From the NCBI GenBank assembly GCA_023257145.1, contig JALRDA010000093.1:1-5869 (forward strand): a DNA stretch of 5,869 bases, given 5' to 3'. The stretch's first letter is position 1, and each line of letters starts with the position of its first letter. This document shows positions 5,317 to 5,869 of the stretch, in pieces. The notes beneath the pieces are model-generated. The model did not search any database and had not been told where the DNA came from. It saw nothing but the letters and a program-made list of their open reading frames with translations. A program made the position numbers and the translations under genes. This DNA comes from Candidatus Saccharimonadia bacterium (GTDB lineage Bacteria > Patescibacteriota > Saccharimonadia > Saccharimonadales > Saccharimonadaceae).

Positions 5317-5869
5317 TTGTACCTGACACACGGGGCAAATGTGCGTACCGCGGCCAGCGGCTTTAAACTTGATAATTTCCGTACCACATCGCGGACAGGC
5401 CAGACCTTCACGGCGAAATACCCGTGCAAAATCCATATAACTCCCCCGCTTCCCCTCGGCGTTCACGTAATTCTTATCCGTCGAGCCACCTTTTTCAATC
5501 GCCAGATTCATAACCGCACGCAGCTCGGTATAGAGTAAAACAAACTCGTCAGCCGTCACTGTATTAACTAATCGTTTGGGGTGAATTTTGGCGCCCCATA
5601 GACTTTCGTCGGCATAAATATTCCCGACTCCCGCGACAACCGTCTGGTCTAATAGTGCTGCTTTAATACTGCTTTTACCTCGGCGAGTAAATCGAGCAGC
5701 AAACTCCTCGGCGGTAAATTCAGCCTCTAGGGGCTCGGGGCCAACTTTTTTCATAAAATCAATATTGGGCACTTCGATTGTAGGCATCAGTCGCATCCAG
5801 CCAAATTTACGCTGATCATTGAAATACAGATATGATCCATCGGTAAATGCGAGCGTCACCCGCGTCGAG
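5314..5869 (-). CDS. mutM: Formamidopyrimidine-DNA glycosylase (Fpg/MutM), N-terminal part outside window
   Basis: Fpg excises 8-oxoguanine and formamidopyrimidines and nicks the abasic site. The frame is open to the window edge; the family expects about 270-290 residues, so roughly 90-100 N-terminal residues, including the catalytic Pro-Glu, lie outside. Visible parts match closely: TDGSYLYFNDQRKFGWMR, then the helix-two-turn-helix region ALLDQTVVAGVGNIYADE with the conserved Asn at about 5620-5622, IHPKRL, GGSTDKNY, and a C-terminal zinc finger with CPRC and CPVC pairs (first Cys at 5395-5397) around GRGTHIC, whose Arg contacts the lesion strand in known structures. The GTG at 5859 is an internal Val, because upstream codons (Ser-Thr-Arg) continue the family pattern. 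It is the upstream partner of holA in a leftward operon. Confidence 0.96.
   Translation of the reverse strand, partial: STRVTLAFTDGSYLYFNDQRKFGWMRLMPTIEVPNIDFMKKVGPEPLEAEFTAEEFAARFTRRGKSSIKAALLDQTVVAGVGNIYADESLWGAKIHPKRLVNTVTADEFVLLYTELRAVMNLAIEKGGSTDKNYVNAEGKRGSYMDFARVFRREGLACPRCGTEIIKFKAAGRGTHICPVCQVQ

Noticed and set aside
5857..5859. GTG at 5859 as the mutM start
   Set aside because: Codons further upstream continue the Fpg pattern, and the catalytic N-terminus would be missing. The gene is simply cut by the window edge.

Overview
This window is a compact stretch of core bacterial genes with very short spacers. Gene content, size reduction and protein style suggest a Patescibacteria/CPR genome, most likely a Saccharibacteria (TM7) relative: a short TruB, a small ribosomal protein S20 with a Lys/Ala/Pro tail, and a degenerate DHH-family protein with a long disordered tail. 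This taxonomic call is an inference from recognition, not from a search. GC content looks moderate. The standard code (table 11) fits: all eight visible reading frames end in TAA or TAG, and none needs an in-frame TGA to be read as an amino acid.

Layout. 1-171 (+): C-terminal end of an unrecognised gene. 205-1209 (-): truB then rpsO, transcribed leftward. 1230-1916 (+): a PIG-L/LmbE-family deacetylase, divergent from truB with only 20 bp between the two ATGs. 1962-3797 (-): a 611-residue protein with an N-terminal DHH phosphoesterase-like fold whose metal-binding motifs are mostly lost, followed by about 360 residues of acidic and Pro-rich tail. 3962-4354 (+): rpsT. 4396-5869 (-): mutM (5' part beyond the window) and holA in one leftward operon.

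Together the genes serve translation (S15, S20, tRNA pseudouridine-55 synthase) and DNA replication and repair (Pol III delta, Fpg). PIG-L and the DHH-like protein have no assigned pathway here.

Regulation is unusually readable. All three convergent junctions carry intrinsic terminators, several overlapping the stop codons they serve. The rpsO promoter, and the back-to-back promoters in the 20-bp truB/PIG-L gap, place transcription starts at or within a few bases of the ATG, suggesting leaderless mRNAs. By contrast, rpsT and the DHH-like gene have roughly 40-nt leaders with Shine-Dalgarno motifs. No stretch over 300 bp lacks a gene, and I see no RNA genes, mobile elements or CRISPR arrays. 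The most interesting object is the DHH-like putative pseudoenzyme; the rest is ordinary core genome with neat architecture.
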